From JBKJZO01 sp046715235 (GTDB lineage Bacteria > Actinomycetota > Actinomycetes > BP-191), in contig JBKJZO010000194.1 of assembly GCA_046715235.1 (NCBI GenBank), positions 1 through 22,595 of the forward strand: a stretch of 22,595 bases of DNA, in the 5' to 3' direction. A model generated the notes under the pieces. That model was given only the letters and a program-made list of their open reading frames with translations. It did not search any database and was not told the origin of the DNA. Below, one piece after another: positions 7,502 to 14,692 of the stretch (positions within the stretch are counted from its first letter, which is position 1; each line of letters opens with the position of its first letter). Position numbers and translations under genes: made by a program.

Positions 7502-7532
7502 GCCGCGCGCGTCGTGCTTCCCCTCGCGCGGC
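7502..7532 (-). promoter_or_regulatory. Expression-platform hairpin between riboswitch and pilin
   Basis: Minus strand GCCGCGCG pairs with CGCGCGGC (8 bp) around a 15-nt loop, between the riboswitch and the pilin ribosome site. No U tract follows. Just outside it, CCTTCC at 7548-7543 is complementary to GGAAGG (7485-7480) in the ribosome site, so a translational on/off switch is possible. Confidence 0.4.
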
Positions 7533-7551
7533 GCCTCCCTATGGAAGGTGC

Positions 7552-7641
7552 CGGCCGAGGCAGCCAGGCTGACCCTCAAGGCCCTGAGGGTTCCTTGGCT
7601 TTGCGACCCCGTCTCGCGACGGGTGTGCCCTGTGCTGGCCG
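7552..7641 (-). ncRNA. Cyclic-di-GMP-I (GEMM-I) riboswitch in the pilin leader
   Basis: The minus strand from 7641 to 7552 carries the conserved GEMM-I core. GCACAGGGCACACC (7635-7622) leads into a hairpin CCCGTC-GCGA-GACGGG with a GNRA tetraloop. The invariant GTCGCAAAGCC, a second hairpin ACCCTCA/TGAGGGT, and CAGCCTGGCTGCC follow. The flanking CGGCC and GGCCG can form the closing stem. One core position differs from the usual GGGCAAACC (C for A). The GGG of the core, which contains the base that separates c-di-GMP from cGAMP binders, is intact, so c-di-GMP is the likelier ligand. The element sits between the promoter (start expected near 7656) and the pilin start at 7471. Class assignment is firm; switch direction is unknown. 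Confidence 0.88.
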
Positions 7642-7663
7642 TGCGGCTCGTTGACAACTCTTT

Positions 7664-7690
7664 CTTCGACCACCCCGCTAGCCCACTTGA
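7664..7690 (-). promoter_or_regulatory. FliA/SigD/WhiG-type promoter of the pilin transcript
   Basis: Minus strand TCAAG at 7690-7686, 16 nt, then TCGAAG at 7669-7664 (GTCGAAGA against the GCCGATAA consensus). The -10 is the weakest of the six, but the spacing is identical. It would place the transcript start about 15 nt before the riboswitch. Confidence 0.6.
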
Positions 7691-7704
7691 GCGTGGCCAC
7701 GCGA

Positions 7705-8931
7705 TTACTTGATGAGCTCGAACACCTTGAAGATCGGCATGTAGAGAGCGACGATCATGCCGCCGACCAAAGTGCCGAGAAACGCGATCATCAGAGGCTC
7801 GATCAGCGCCGTCAGCGCCTCGGTGGTCGCCTCGACTTCCTGGTCGTAGAAGTCGCTGATCTTCATCAGCATCGTGTCCAGCGCGCCGGTTTCCTCGCCG
7901 ACAGCCATCATCTGAACGACCATCGGCGGAAACACCGAGTGGTTCAGCAACGGCTTCGAGATCTCCTCGCCACTGCGCACGCTCTCCTGCACGTCCCTGA
8001 TCGCGCGGGCGAGCACGACGTTGCCGGTCGTGTCCGCGACGATGTCGAGCGACTGCAGGATCGGCACACCGGACTTCATCATCGATCCGAGGTTTCTCGA
8101 GAACCGCGACAGCGCGATCTTGCGGAACAGCTCACCGAAGACCGGGGTCTTCAGCTTCGCGGGGTCGATGACGTTGCGGATCCCAGCCTTGTTCTTGATC
8201 CTCGGCCACGTGAACGCGAAGGCGATGCCGATCACAATGAGGATCGGGGTGATCGTCTTGAGCAGCCCGCTCAAGAAGACGAGGAAGCGAGTCGGCGGCG
8301 GGAGCGTGCTCCCGAGGCTCTCGAACATCTTCGCGAACACCGGCACGATGAAGATCAACATGATGAAACACATGATGATCGCCATCACGAACACGACCAC
8401 CGGATAGGTCATCGCCGACTTCACCTTGCCGCGAAGCTTCACATCCGCTTCGAAGTTCTGCGCCACCTGCAGCATGACCAGGTCGAGGAAGCCGCCGACC
8501 TCGCCGGCCTTCGTCATGTTGATCATCAGCGGGGGGAAGACGTCCGGGTGCTTGGCCATCGCCGAAGACAGCGAGTTGCCCGACTCGATGTCGGTGCGCA
8601 CCAGGTCGAGCGTCGTCGCGAGCGTCTTGCTCTCCGTCTGCTCGGTGAGGATGTTCAGCGCCCGCAGCAGCGACAACCCTGAGTTGATCATCGTCGCGAA
8701 CTGGCGCGAGAAGACGGCAAGGTCCTTGAGTTTGACCTTCTTCTTGCCGCTCATGCCCGGCAGCTTGATCTCGCCGTTCAGGCCCTTCTTCTTGTCCTCG
8801 CGGATGCTGATGGGCGCATAGCCCATCTCCTTCAGGCGACCGGCAACGGCCGATTGGTTGTCCGCTTCCAGCACACCGCTGATCAGCTTCCCGGAGCGGT
8901 CGCGGACCTGGTAGGCGTATGTCGATGCCAT
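7705..8931 (-). CDS. pilC: Type IV pilus platform protein PilC
   Basis: Polytopic membrane platform (T2SSF family) on which PilB and PilT act to insert or remove pilins. The 408 aa match the family. The N-terminal AYQVRDRSGKLISGVLEADN leads into two cytosolic helical repeats, the first with FSRQFATMINSGLSLLRALNIL and the second with FSRNLGSMMKSGVPILQSLDI. Each ends in membrane helices (TYPVVVFVMAIIMCFIMLIFIVP; a central helix near ILIVIGIAFAF; the C-terminal LMIAFLGTLVGGMIVALYMPIF). Both repeats carry the GEE/GEVGG-type motif (KAGEVGGFLD, AVGEETGALD). The start is ATG at 8931 with AAGGAAAG upstream, 18 nt after pilT, so the two genes are probably one transcript. Confidence 0.96.
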   Translation of the reverse strand: MASTYAYQVRDRSGKLISGVLEADNQSAVAGRLKEMGYAPISIREDKKKGLNGEIKLPGMSGKKKVKLKDLAVFSRQFATMINSGLSLLRALNILTEQTESKTLATTLDLVRTDIESGNSLSSAMAKHPDVFPPLMINMTKAGEVGGFLDLVMLQVAQNFEADVKLRGKVKSAMTYPVVVFVMAIIMCFIMLIFIVPVFAKMFESLGSTLPPPTRFLVFLSGLLKTITPILIVIGIAFAFTWPRIKNKAGIRNVIDPAKLKTPVFGELFRKIALSRFSRNLGSMMKSGVPILQSLDIVADTTGNVVLARAIRDVQESVRSGEEISKPLLNHSVFPPMVVQMMAVGEETGALDTMLMKISDFYDQEVEATTEALTALIEPLMIAFLGTLVGGMIVALYMPIFKVFELIK

Positions 8932-8949
8932 GGTTGTCTCTTTCCTTGC

Positions 8950-10398
8950 CTAGGCGCGGCCGCAGAGGCGGTTGAAGTCTTCGACGTTGTGGCAGCGCTC
9001 GATACCGGTTTCGTAGGTGATCCGGCCTCTCCTGATCAGCTCGGTCAGCGACTGGTCCATCGTGACCATCCCGAACTTCGCACCCGCCTGCATTGCCGAG
9101 CCGATCTGGTGCGTCTTGCCTTCACGAATGAGGTTTCGGATCGCGGGCGTCACGACCAGCACCTCGCTGGCGACCGCCCGGCCCCGCCCGTCCGACGTCC
9201 TGCACAACTGCTGCGAGACGACGCCCTGCAACGCGCCGGCGAGCTGCACACGGATTTGCTGCTGCTGGTGCGGGGGGAAGACGTCGATTACGCGGTCGAC
9301 GGTCTGCGCGGCGTCCTGCGTGTGCAGAGTGCCGAACACGAGGTGGCCGGTCTCGGCAGCGGTGAGTGCCACGGAGATCGTCTCGAGGTCGCGCATTTCG
9401 CCGACCAGGATGATGTCTGGGTCCTGCCGCAGCACGTGCTTGAGCGCGTTGGCGAACGAATGCGTGTCCTCGCCGACCTCGCGCTGGTTGACGATGCACG
9501 ACTGATGCTTGTGCAGGAACTCGATCGGGTCCTCGACCGTCATGATGTGGTCGTGGCGCTGGCGGTTCGCCAGGTCGACGAGTGAGGCCAGGGTGGTCGA
9601 CTTACCCGAGCCGGTCGGGCCCGTGACGAGCACGAACCCTCTCGGCAGCATCGCGAAGTTGGAGATCGACGCGGGGACACCGAGGTCTTGGAGCGGCTTG
9701 ATCTCGTACGGGATCACTCGGAACGCAGCGCCGACAGCGTCACGCTGGCGGTACATGTTGGTACGGAAACGAGCCCTACCCGGCAGGGCGTAGGCGAAGT
9801 CGAGCTCGAGGTGCTCCTCGAACTTTTCGCGCTGCCGCTGCGTGATGATCGCGTAGAGAAGGCGCTGCAATTCCTGCGGGTCGAGCATCGGCTGGTCTTC
9901 CAGCTGCTGCAAGTGCCCATGGATTCGGAGGGTCGGCCGCGCACCAGCGGTCATGTGCAGGTCGGACCCACCGGACTCGAGGAGCCGGACGAGCAGGTCG
10001 GCAAGGATGATCCCCGAGCCAGCGCTGTTGTCCTCCCCGATGGCAGCCCTGGTGTACGCGGCCTCCATGGCCTCAGGTGCAGCGACAGCGGCCGCGGCCG
10101 GAGTCTCGGGCATCACGTCGGCCGGCGCCGGTGCCGGTGCCACGCTCTGCGGCGGTGACCACAGCTCTGGGGCCGGCTGGGCCATCGGCGGCGGCGGATA
10201 GCCGACCGGCGCGGAGTAAGTCCCCATTGACGACGTGGGCGCGGAGCGGACAGGAAGTTGCGCTTCGGGCGACCAGTCGCCGTCGAGCGGCGAGGGCCCA
10301 GGAGCGAATATGCCGGGGGCTGGCTCGGCGAGCGTGCTCGCCTCCAGCTGTGGCGTCGCCGCGAAGAACTCCTCAGCCCCGAAATCCTGTGAGGTCAC
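8950..10398 (-). CDS. pilT: Pilus retraction ATPase PilT with N-terminal extension
   Basis: Hexameric cytosolic ATPase that powers retraction. The catalytic part (about 129-482) has ADLLVRLLESGGSDLHMTAG and the Walker A GPTGSGKST (260-268). It also has the Asp box TVEDPIEFLH, Walker B DIILVGEMRD, the His box TGHLVFGTLHT and the PilT-specific AIRNLIREGKTHQI (419-432), which argues for a retraction rather than extension motor. About 128 residues precede it, rich in Pro and Ala, absent from typical PilT (about 340-370 aa) and probably disordered. The start is GTG at 10398, preceded by GGAAGG; an upstream in-frame ATG at 10473 lies inside the promoter and is rejected. The gene has its own TCAAG-N16-CCGATG promoter. 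Confidence 0.95.
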   Translation of the reverse strand: MTSQDFGAEEFFAATPQLEASTLAEPAPGIFAPGPSPLDGDWSPEAQLPVRSAPTSSMGTYSAPVGYPPPPMAQPAPELWSPPQSVAPAPAPADVMPETPAAAAVAAPEAMEAAYTRAAIGEDNSAGSGIILADLLVRLLESGGSDLHMTAGARPTLRIHGHLQQLEDQPMLDPQELQRLLYAIITQRQREKFEEHLELDFAYALPGRARFRTNMYRQRDAVGAAFRVIPYEIKPLQDLGVPASISNFAMLPRGFVLVTGPTGSGKSTTLASLVDLANRQRHDHIMTVEDPIEFLHKHQSCIVNQREVGEDTHSFANALKHVLRQDPDIILVGEMRDLETISVALTAAETGHLVFGTLHTQDAAQTVDRVIDVFPPHQQQQIRVQLAGALQGVVSQQLCRTSDGRGRAVASEVLVVTPAIRNLIREGKTHQIGSAMQAGAKFGMVTMDQSLTELIRRGRITYETGIERCHNVEDFNRLCGRA

Positions 10399-10477
10399 TG
10401 CGCACCTTCCACTGAGTGCCGGCGCGAACGCATCGCGCGTCGGTGCGGCCACAGACGCTGCTGCCCGCAACACCGAG

Positions 10478-10504
10478 CATCGGCACGCGCGGTCGGAGCC
10501 TTGA
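10478..10504 (-). promoter_or_regulatory. FliA/SigD/WhiG-type promoter of pilT-pilC
   Basis: Minus strand TCAAG at 10504-10500, 16 nt, CCGATG at 10483-10478, preceded by G as in the GCCGAT consensus. It lies in the 145-nt gap between pilB and pilT, about 80 nt before the pilT start. Confidence 0.78.
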
Positions 10505-10525
10505 GCCGAACGGCGCGCTTGCGAT

Positions 10526-10542
10526 GCTCCGCCGGGCGGAGC
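10526..10542 (-). terminator. Hairpin directly after pilB
   Basis: Perfect 7-bp stem GCTCCGC/GCGGAGC with a 3-nt loop, one nucleotide past the pilB stop. No U tract follows. It may end or stabilise the pilB message before the separate pilT promoter. Confidence 0.4.
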
Positions 10543-10543
10543 G

Positions 10544-12205
10544 TCAGGCGACGACGCGCAGGATTTCCTCGACCGTCGTCACGCCTAGCAGAACCTTCGC
10601 GATTCCGTCGTCCCGCAGGGTCGTCATTCCTTGCTCGCGGGCGACCCGGCCGATGGCCTCCGCCGATGCGCGTTCGACTGCCATCCGCTCGATCTCCTCG
10701 GAAACCGACATGACCTCATGCAACGCCAGTCGGCCCTTATAGCCGGTCTTGCTGCACGCCGAACAACCGACCGCGCGATACAGCGTGGGCAGCTCCCCAT
10801 CGGGCAGCATCGGGAAGCGAGCCTTCTCCAGCGCTTCGGCCGTTGGGGTGTAGGCCTCTTTGCACTTCGGGCAGAGCCGGCGCGCAAGTCGCTGCGCGAG
10901 CACCGCGTCGAGTGCCGAACCGACGAGGAAGGGCTCGATGCCCATCTCGATCAGCCGGCTGACTGCGGACGGTGAGTCGTTGGTGTGCAACGTCGAGAGC
11001 ACCATGTGACCGGTCAGCGACGCCTCGATGGCGATCTGCGCGGTCTCGTGGTCGCGGATCTCACCGATGAGTACGACGTCCGGGTCTGATCGCAGGATCG
11101 AGCGCAGTGCCGCGGCAAAAGTCAGGCCGGCTTTGACGTTGACCTGCACCTGGTTGATGCCCGGAATCCGGTACTCAACCGGGTCCTCGACCGTGATGAC
11201 GTTCTTCTCCGGCGTGCTGACGATGTTGAGCGTCGCGTACAGCGTCGTCGATTTTCCGGATCCGGTCGGGCCGGTGACGAGGATCATCCCGTACGGCTTG
11301 ACGAAGCTCTTCTCGAACCGGGTGTAGTTGTTGTCGGAGAAGCCGAGGTCGGTCAGCCGCATCATCGCCGTCGAGTTGTCGAGGATGCGCATGACGATCT
11401 TCTCGCCCCACACGGTGGGCAGTGTCGCGACTCGCAGGTCGATCTTCTTGCCCTGCGCGTTGACGCTGAGGCGGCCGTCCTGCGGGATGCGTCGCTCGGC
11501 GATGTTGATGTCGCTCATGATCTTGAGACGCGAGATGACGCCGGCCTGGATCGTCTTCGGCGACTTCATAATCTCGTGCAGTACGCCGTCGATGCGGAAA
11601 CGGACGCGCAGATCCCGCTCGGTAGGCTCGATGTGAATGTCGGACGCGCGGTCCTGAATCGCCTGCGTGATGAGCAAGTTGACGAACTTGACGATCGGCG
11701 CGTCTTCGACGATTTCCTTGACGCTCGACAGGTCTTCCTCGTCGTCGACGTCGAGCGACATCGTCAGTTCGTCCATGTCCGCGTCCATGCGGTGGACCCG
11801 GTTGATGGCGTTGACGACGTCGGCCTTCGTCGCGACGACCGGCTTGCATTCCAGCCCGGTCAGCGAACGGATGTCGTCGATCGCGAAGACGTTGGCCGGG
11901 TCGGCCATCGCGACGACAAGTCGGCCTTCGTCGTACCCGATCGGTAGGACGCTGTGCCGGCGCGACACGGTGTCGGGAACGAGCATCGCCGCCGAAGGGT
12001 CGATCTGGTACTCGCTCAGATCGACGAAGGGCAGTCCGATCTGCTGAGCCAGCGAGGCAACGAGTTGCGATTCGGTGACCATGCCCAGGTCGACAAGCAC
12101 CCGGCCGAGACTGCGTCCGACCCGCTGCTGCTCGGCCATCGCCTCGCCGAGCTGCTCCCGCGTAACAAGCCCGCCCTCGAGCAGGATGTCACCGAGCTGT
12201 TTCAC
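10544..12205 (-). CDS. pilB: Pilus extension ATPase PilB with MshEN-type N-terminus
   Basis: Hexameric ATPase driving pilus assembly on PilC. The 553 aa begin with two 24-residue repeats (3-26 and 32-55) separated by exactly 5 residues, the MshEN pattern (x-LG-x4-..G.(V/I)....L.......Q). The catalytic half has Walker A GPTGSGKST (312-320), the Asp box ITVEDPVEY (337-345), Walker B DVVLIGEIRD (376-385) and the His box TGHMVLSTLHTND (398-410). A zinc site is formed by two CxxC pairs (Cys445/448, Cys481/484) typical of PilB. MshEN domains can bind c-di-GMP, but the usual first-position Arg of each repeat is Gln3 and Ser32 here, so binding is uncertain. The start is GTG at 12205 behind CGGAGGACGAG. 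It has its own promoter element. Confidence 0.96.
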   Translation of the reverse strand: MKQLGDILLEGGLVTREQLGEAMAEQQRVGRSLGRVLVDLGMVTESQLVASLAQQIGLPFVDLSEYQIDPSAAMLVPDTVSRRHSVLPIGYDEGRLVVAMADPANVFAIDDIRSLTGLECKPVVATKADVVNAINRVHRMDADMDELTMSLDVDDEEDLSSVKEIVEDAPIVKFVNLLITQAIQDRASDIHIEPTERDLRVRFRIDGVLHEIMKSPKTIQAGVISRLKIMSDINIAERRIPQDGRLSVNAQGKKIDLRVATLPTVWGEKIVMRILDNSTAMMRLTDLGFSDNNYTRFEKSFVKPYGMILVTGPTGSGKSTTLYATLNIVSTPEKNVITVEDPVEYRIPGINQVQVNVKAGLTFAAALRSILRSDPDVVLIGEIRDHETAQIAIEASLTGHMVLSTLHTNDSPSAVSRLIEMGIEPFLVGSALDAVLAQRLARRLCPKCKEAYTPTAEALEKARFPMLPDGELPTLYRAVGCSACSKTGYKGRLALHEVMSVSEEIERMAVERASAEAIGRVAREQGMTTLRDDGIAKVLLGVTTVEEILRVVA

Positions 12206-12262
12206 GACTCGTCCTCCGGGCGCGGTTCATCGTTGGGCGTGCACACATTGCGGTTGATCGGC

Positions 12263-12289
12263 TATCGACCGGTTCGGCGGGTGACTTAA
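12263..12289 (-). promoter_or_regulatory. FliA/SigD/WhiG-type promoter of pilB
   Basis: Minus strand TTAAG at 12289-12285, 16 nt, TCGATA at 12268-12263 (GTCGATAG against GCCGATAA). The -35 overlaps the stop codon of the upstream unknown gene, so the promoter is built into the end of the signalling operon. It lies about 58 nt before pilB. Confidence 0.65.
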
Positions 12290-12855
12290 TCACGCAGCGT
12301 GAGCGCTGCCGCGGCGGCGCGCAGCGCCTTCGCGGCAGGGTCGTCACTTGCAAGCTCGAGCGTGCTGCCGTCGAGAAACCCGAGCTGGACTACGTGGGCA
12401 CGCCGCACGTCCACGCGGTCGAACACCCGGTAGCGGGGGCTCGACGACTCGGCTGCGACCACAGGGGTGACGGCGCCTAGATGGGCGTCGGCCACCGGGG
12501 CTGGCGGGGGTGGCAGTTCAGCCGGAGGCGCCGCGAACTGCGCCTCGAGGTAGCTGTCGTCGTATACCGGTGGCAGGGCAGGTTCGGGCGCGAGTGGATT
12601 GCTGGGCGGGCCTTGCTGCCCGTAGTAGGACCAGAGCACCTCGGCAACCTTGCCGCCGATCTGCTCGGTGGTGCGGTCGTCGGGCAGCCGTTGCGGCACG
12701 GAAACATGCGGCACCGGACCCGGCGCCGGCTCGCGCGGCGGCGTAGGCAGCACAACCGGCAGCGCTGGCTCGGCTACTGTCGCCGCCGGCGCCGGCGTCG
12801 CGACGACGGGCACGCCGTAGGAGTGCCGACCGCTCGACCGCCGGAACCAGCCCAT
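12286..12855 (-). CDS. Unknown Pro/Ala-rich protein of the signalling operon
   Basis: I do not recognise a family for this 189-aa protein. It opens with a basic MGWFRRSSGR and continues with a long Pro/Ala-rich, probably disordered stretch. In that stretch a short segment (DRTTEQIGGKVAEVLWSYYG) may be helical. It ends in a small ordered-looking module of about 50 residues with YRVFDRVDVRR and VVQLGFLDGSTLELASDD. The start is ATG at 12855, 3 nt after the GTPase stop, and it is the last gene before pilB, so it is very likely translated with the GTPase. A scaffold or adaptor between the GTPase module and the pilus motors is possible but speculative. Confidence 0.8.
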   Translation of the reverse strand: MGWFRRSSGRHSYGVPVVATPAPAATVAEPALPVVLPTPPREPAPGPVPHVSVPQRLPDDRTTEQIGGKVAEVLWSYYGQQGPPSNPLAPEPALPPVYDDSYLEAQFAAPPAELPPPPAPVADAHLGAVTPVVAAESSSPRYRVFDRVDVRRAHVVQLGFLDGSTLELASDDPAAKALRAAAAALTLRD

Positions 12856-12858
12856 GGG

Positions 12859-13434
12859 CTAAGCCCTGGCCGGCTGCTGCGTGCTATCGATCGTGTCCAC
12901 GACGGAGTAGAGCAGCGCGAGCAGCACCGACTTGACGCTCTCTCGGTCGGTTGCGTCGCACGGCACGACCGGTACGTCGGCGTCGAGCGCGAGAGCTTCG
13001 CGTACGACGGCCTCCTCAGCCGGGTCGATACCTTGCGACCTGTTCATGCCGACGACGAAGGGCACGCGGGCCATCTTGCGGAAGGCGTCGAGGATGTTGC
13101 GCGCCTCGGCCAGCGAGTCCTCGCGATCGGCGTCGCAGAGAAGGACGTAGCCCAGCATGCCCTCGCCGAGGATCTCCCACATGAAGTCGAAGCGTTCCTG
13201 GCCCGGCGTACCGAACAGGTAGAGCACCAGATCGCGGTCGATCGTGATCCGCCCGAAGTCCATCGCGACGGTGGTGTCGCTCTTGCGCGACTTCGTCTCG
13301 TCGGTGATGCCCTTCTCGGTCGACAGCACGGTGATCTCGCTGATCGTGCGGATCAGCGTCGTCTTACCCGCTGCGAACGGACCGGTGACGACGATCTTCA
13401 CTGCCTGACCGTGATGCTTCTTACGTGGTGGCAT
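12859..13434 (-). CDS. Ras-like small GTPase of the CvnD/MglA type
   Basis: A 191-aa cytosolic P-loop GTPase. G1 is GPFAAGKTT (18-26), followed by the MDFGRI segment (58-63). The G3 region reads LFGTPGQERFDFMW (73-86), where the usual Asp of DxxG is Gly, as I recall from Streptomyces conservon (CvnD) proteins. The G4 NKxD is degenerate (MNRSQ, 130-134), so guanine specificity may be relaxed. It lies between a PATAN protein and an unknown protein, 1 nt after the former and 3 nt before the latter, with a roadblock protein two genes upstream. MglA with its roadblock partner MglB controls T4P polarity in Myxococcus; Streptomyces CvnB-CvnD pairs are analogous. A role in regulating these pili is inferred from linkage. 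Confidence 0.88.
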   Translation of the reverse strand: MPPRKKHHGQAVKIVVTGPFAAGKTTLIRTISEITVLSTEKGITDETKSRKSDTTVAMDFGRITIDRDLVLYLFGTPGQERFDFMWEILGEGMLGYVLLCDADREDSLAEARNILDAFRKMARVPFVVGMNRSQGIDPAEEAVVREALALDADVPVVPCDATDRESVKSVLLALLYSVVDTIDSTQQPARA

Positions 13435-13435
13435 C

Positions 13436-14662
13436 TCAGAGCCCCCTTACGCCGGCGATGAGTCTGAGCAGGAGGCTCTTGTTCACGCTGGGGTCTCGTT
13501 CGATCAGGGCGCCGGCACTTGCTGCCGGAGCGATGGACGGATCTGTTGCCACGGCAGTTGCGCCGATCGTGCGGGGCTGGCTCGACGCGGCTGGCTGCCG
13601 TACTCCGGGTATCGGCCCCTCGGGGAAGTCGGGCTTGCGGCTGGCCAGGTGGTCGGGGCGCGTCGGCACGACCTGCGGCACGGCGCCGGCAGCGACAGCG
13701 GCCGACCTCGGTTCCGGAGCGTGCGCGGCATTGGTCGGTACGGCGGACCGCTGCGGTGCCTGGAACGGCTTATCGGTGCGTACCACCGTGGAGCTCTTGG
13801 GGGCGGGCTCGTCTGCGACAGCCTCGGCTTCGTCGGGTTCGGGCTCGAAGGCTGCGGCGAGCGCCGCCGCGGGCAGCGGCTCGTCGGGCTGGCCTTCCAG
13901 CTCCGAGAGCATGTGCTGGCGGCGCAGCAGAGCAGACAGGCTGTCGGAGTCGGCGTCCGCCGGGTCACGGACGACGAGCAGCCCGCGCTCCACGAGGGAC
14001 ACCACGGCGCTGACGATGGCGAACTCGCCGCGACCGGTGAGGTTGACGAGGCTGGCCACGGAGCGCTGGCCGTCGACAAGAGCGAGCAGCGTCCACTCCT
14101 CGGCCGACAGGACGGTCTCGCCGCTCGCGGGGGCGAGCGGCAGGCTCACGATTACGTCGGCCGAGGGCACGATGCTGCTGAGCGCCTCCCACGTCTCGAG
14201 CCGGCGTCGCGCCTCGGCGATGATGTCCTCGACCGCGAGCGCGATGCCCAGGTCGTCGGGGTTGGCTTCATCGGTCTCGAAGGCGAAGTCGCCTTGGCTC
14301 CAGCGCAGCAGGTCGAAGACCGCGTCGGTTGCCTGCTCGATCGCGAGTTCGTGCAGCACGCCCTCGTCGAGCGATCCGCTCTCGCGCAGCACCCGACCAA
14401 GCCCGGAAGACATGTCCAGCCGCAGCGCGGTCACCGCGCTGGAGAGCACCTCGTCAGTGATCAGGCCCTTGCCGACCACGCGGCGGCCGAGCGACTGACG
14501 GGTTACGTCGGAGGTGCCGCCGGTCACGGACCCGGTGACGAAGTAGACCAGGCCAGTGGTGACGGGCGACTGGATTCGCAGTGCACCGGTCTTCTTGGTG
14601 AACGACAGCAGCTGGAAGATGTCGGGCAGGCTGAAAGCGTCAAGCGAGCCTTCGAGTGTCAT
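13436..14662 (-). CDS. DUF4388 (PATAN-type) domain protein
   Basis: A 408-aa cytosolic protein. The N-terminal DUF4388/PATAN region (1-130) begins EGSLDAFSLPDIFQLLSFTK, then KTGALRI, LVYFVTGSVTGG and a final FDLLRWSQGDFAFE. It encloses two consecutive 24-residue segments (57-80, 87-110) resembling MshEN repeats. A winged-helix-like segment (about 182-232; LSAEEWTLLALVDGQRSVAS, VSLVERGLLVV) and a long Pro/Ala-rich disordered tail follow. The start is ATG at 14662 with GGAGC upstream. PATAN-domain regulators bind the pilus motor PilB in cyanobacteria, so a link to the nearby pilB is plausible. The gene occupies the slot of DUF742 (CvnC) in conservon operons. The domain call is good; function is inferred. 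Confidence 0.85.
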   Translation of the reverse strand: MTLEGSLDAFSLPDIFQLLSFTKKTGALRIQSPVTTGLVYFVTGSVTGGTSDVTRQSLGRRVVGKGLITDEVLSSAVTALRLDMSSGLGRVLRESGSLDEGVLHELAIEQATDAVFDLLRWSQGDFAFETDEANPDDLGIALAVEDIIAEARRRLETWEALSSIVPSADVIVSLPLAPASGETVLSAEEWTLLALVDGQRSVASLVNLTGRGEFAIVSAVVSLVERGLLVVRDPADADSDSLSALLRRQHMLSELEGQPDEPLPAAALAAAFEPEPDEAEAVADEPAPKSSTVVRTDKPFQAPQRSAVPTNAAHAPEPRSAAVAAGAVPQVVPTRPDHLASRKPDFPEGPIPGVRQPAASSQPRTIGATAVATDPSIAPAASAGALIERDPSVNKSLLLRLIAGVRGL

Positions 14663-14692
14663 GGCGGCGCTCCGTGTCGACTAGGAGTTCCG

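Noticed and set aside
7472..7657. N-terminal extension of the first pilin to an upstream start
   Set aside because: The extra codons run through the riboswitch, and a GTG with a good ribosome site gives a normal prepilin leader.
10399..10473. Upstream ATG for pilT
   Set aside because: It would begin between the promoter -10 and the expected transcript start; GTG at 10398 has a proper ribosome site.
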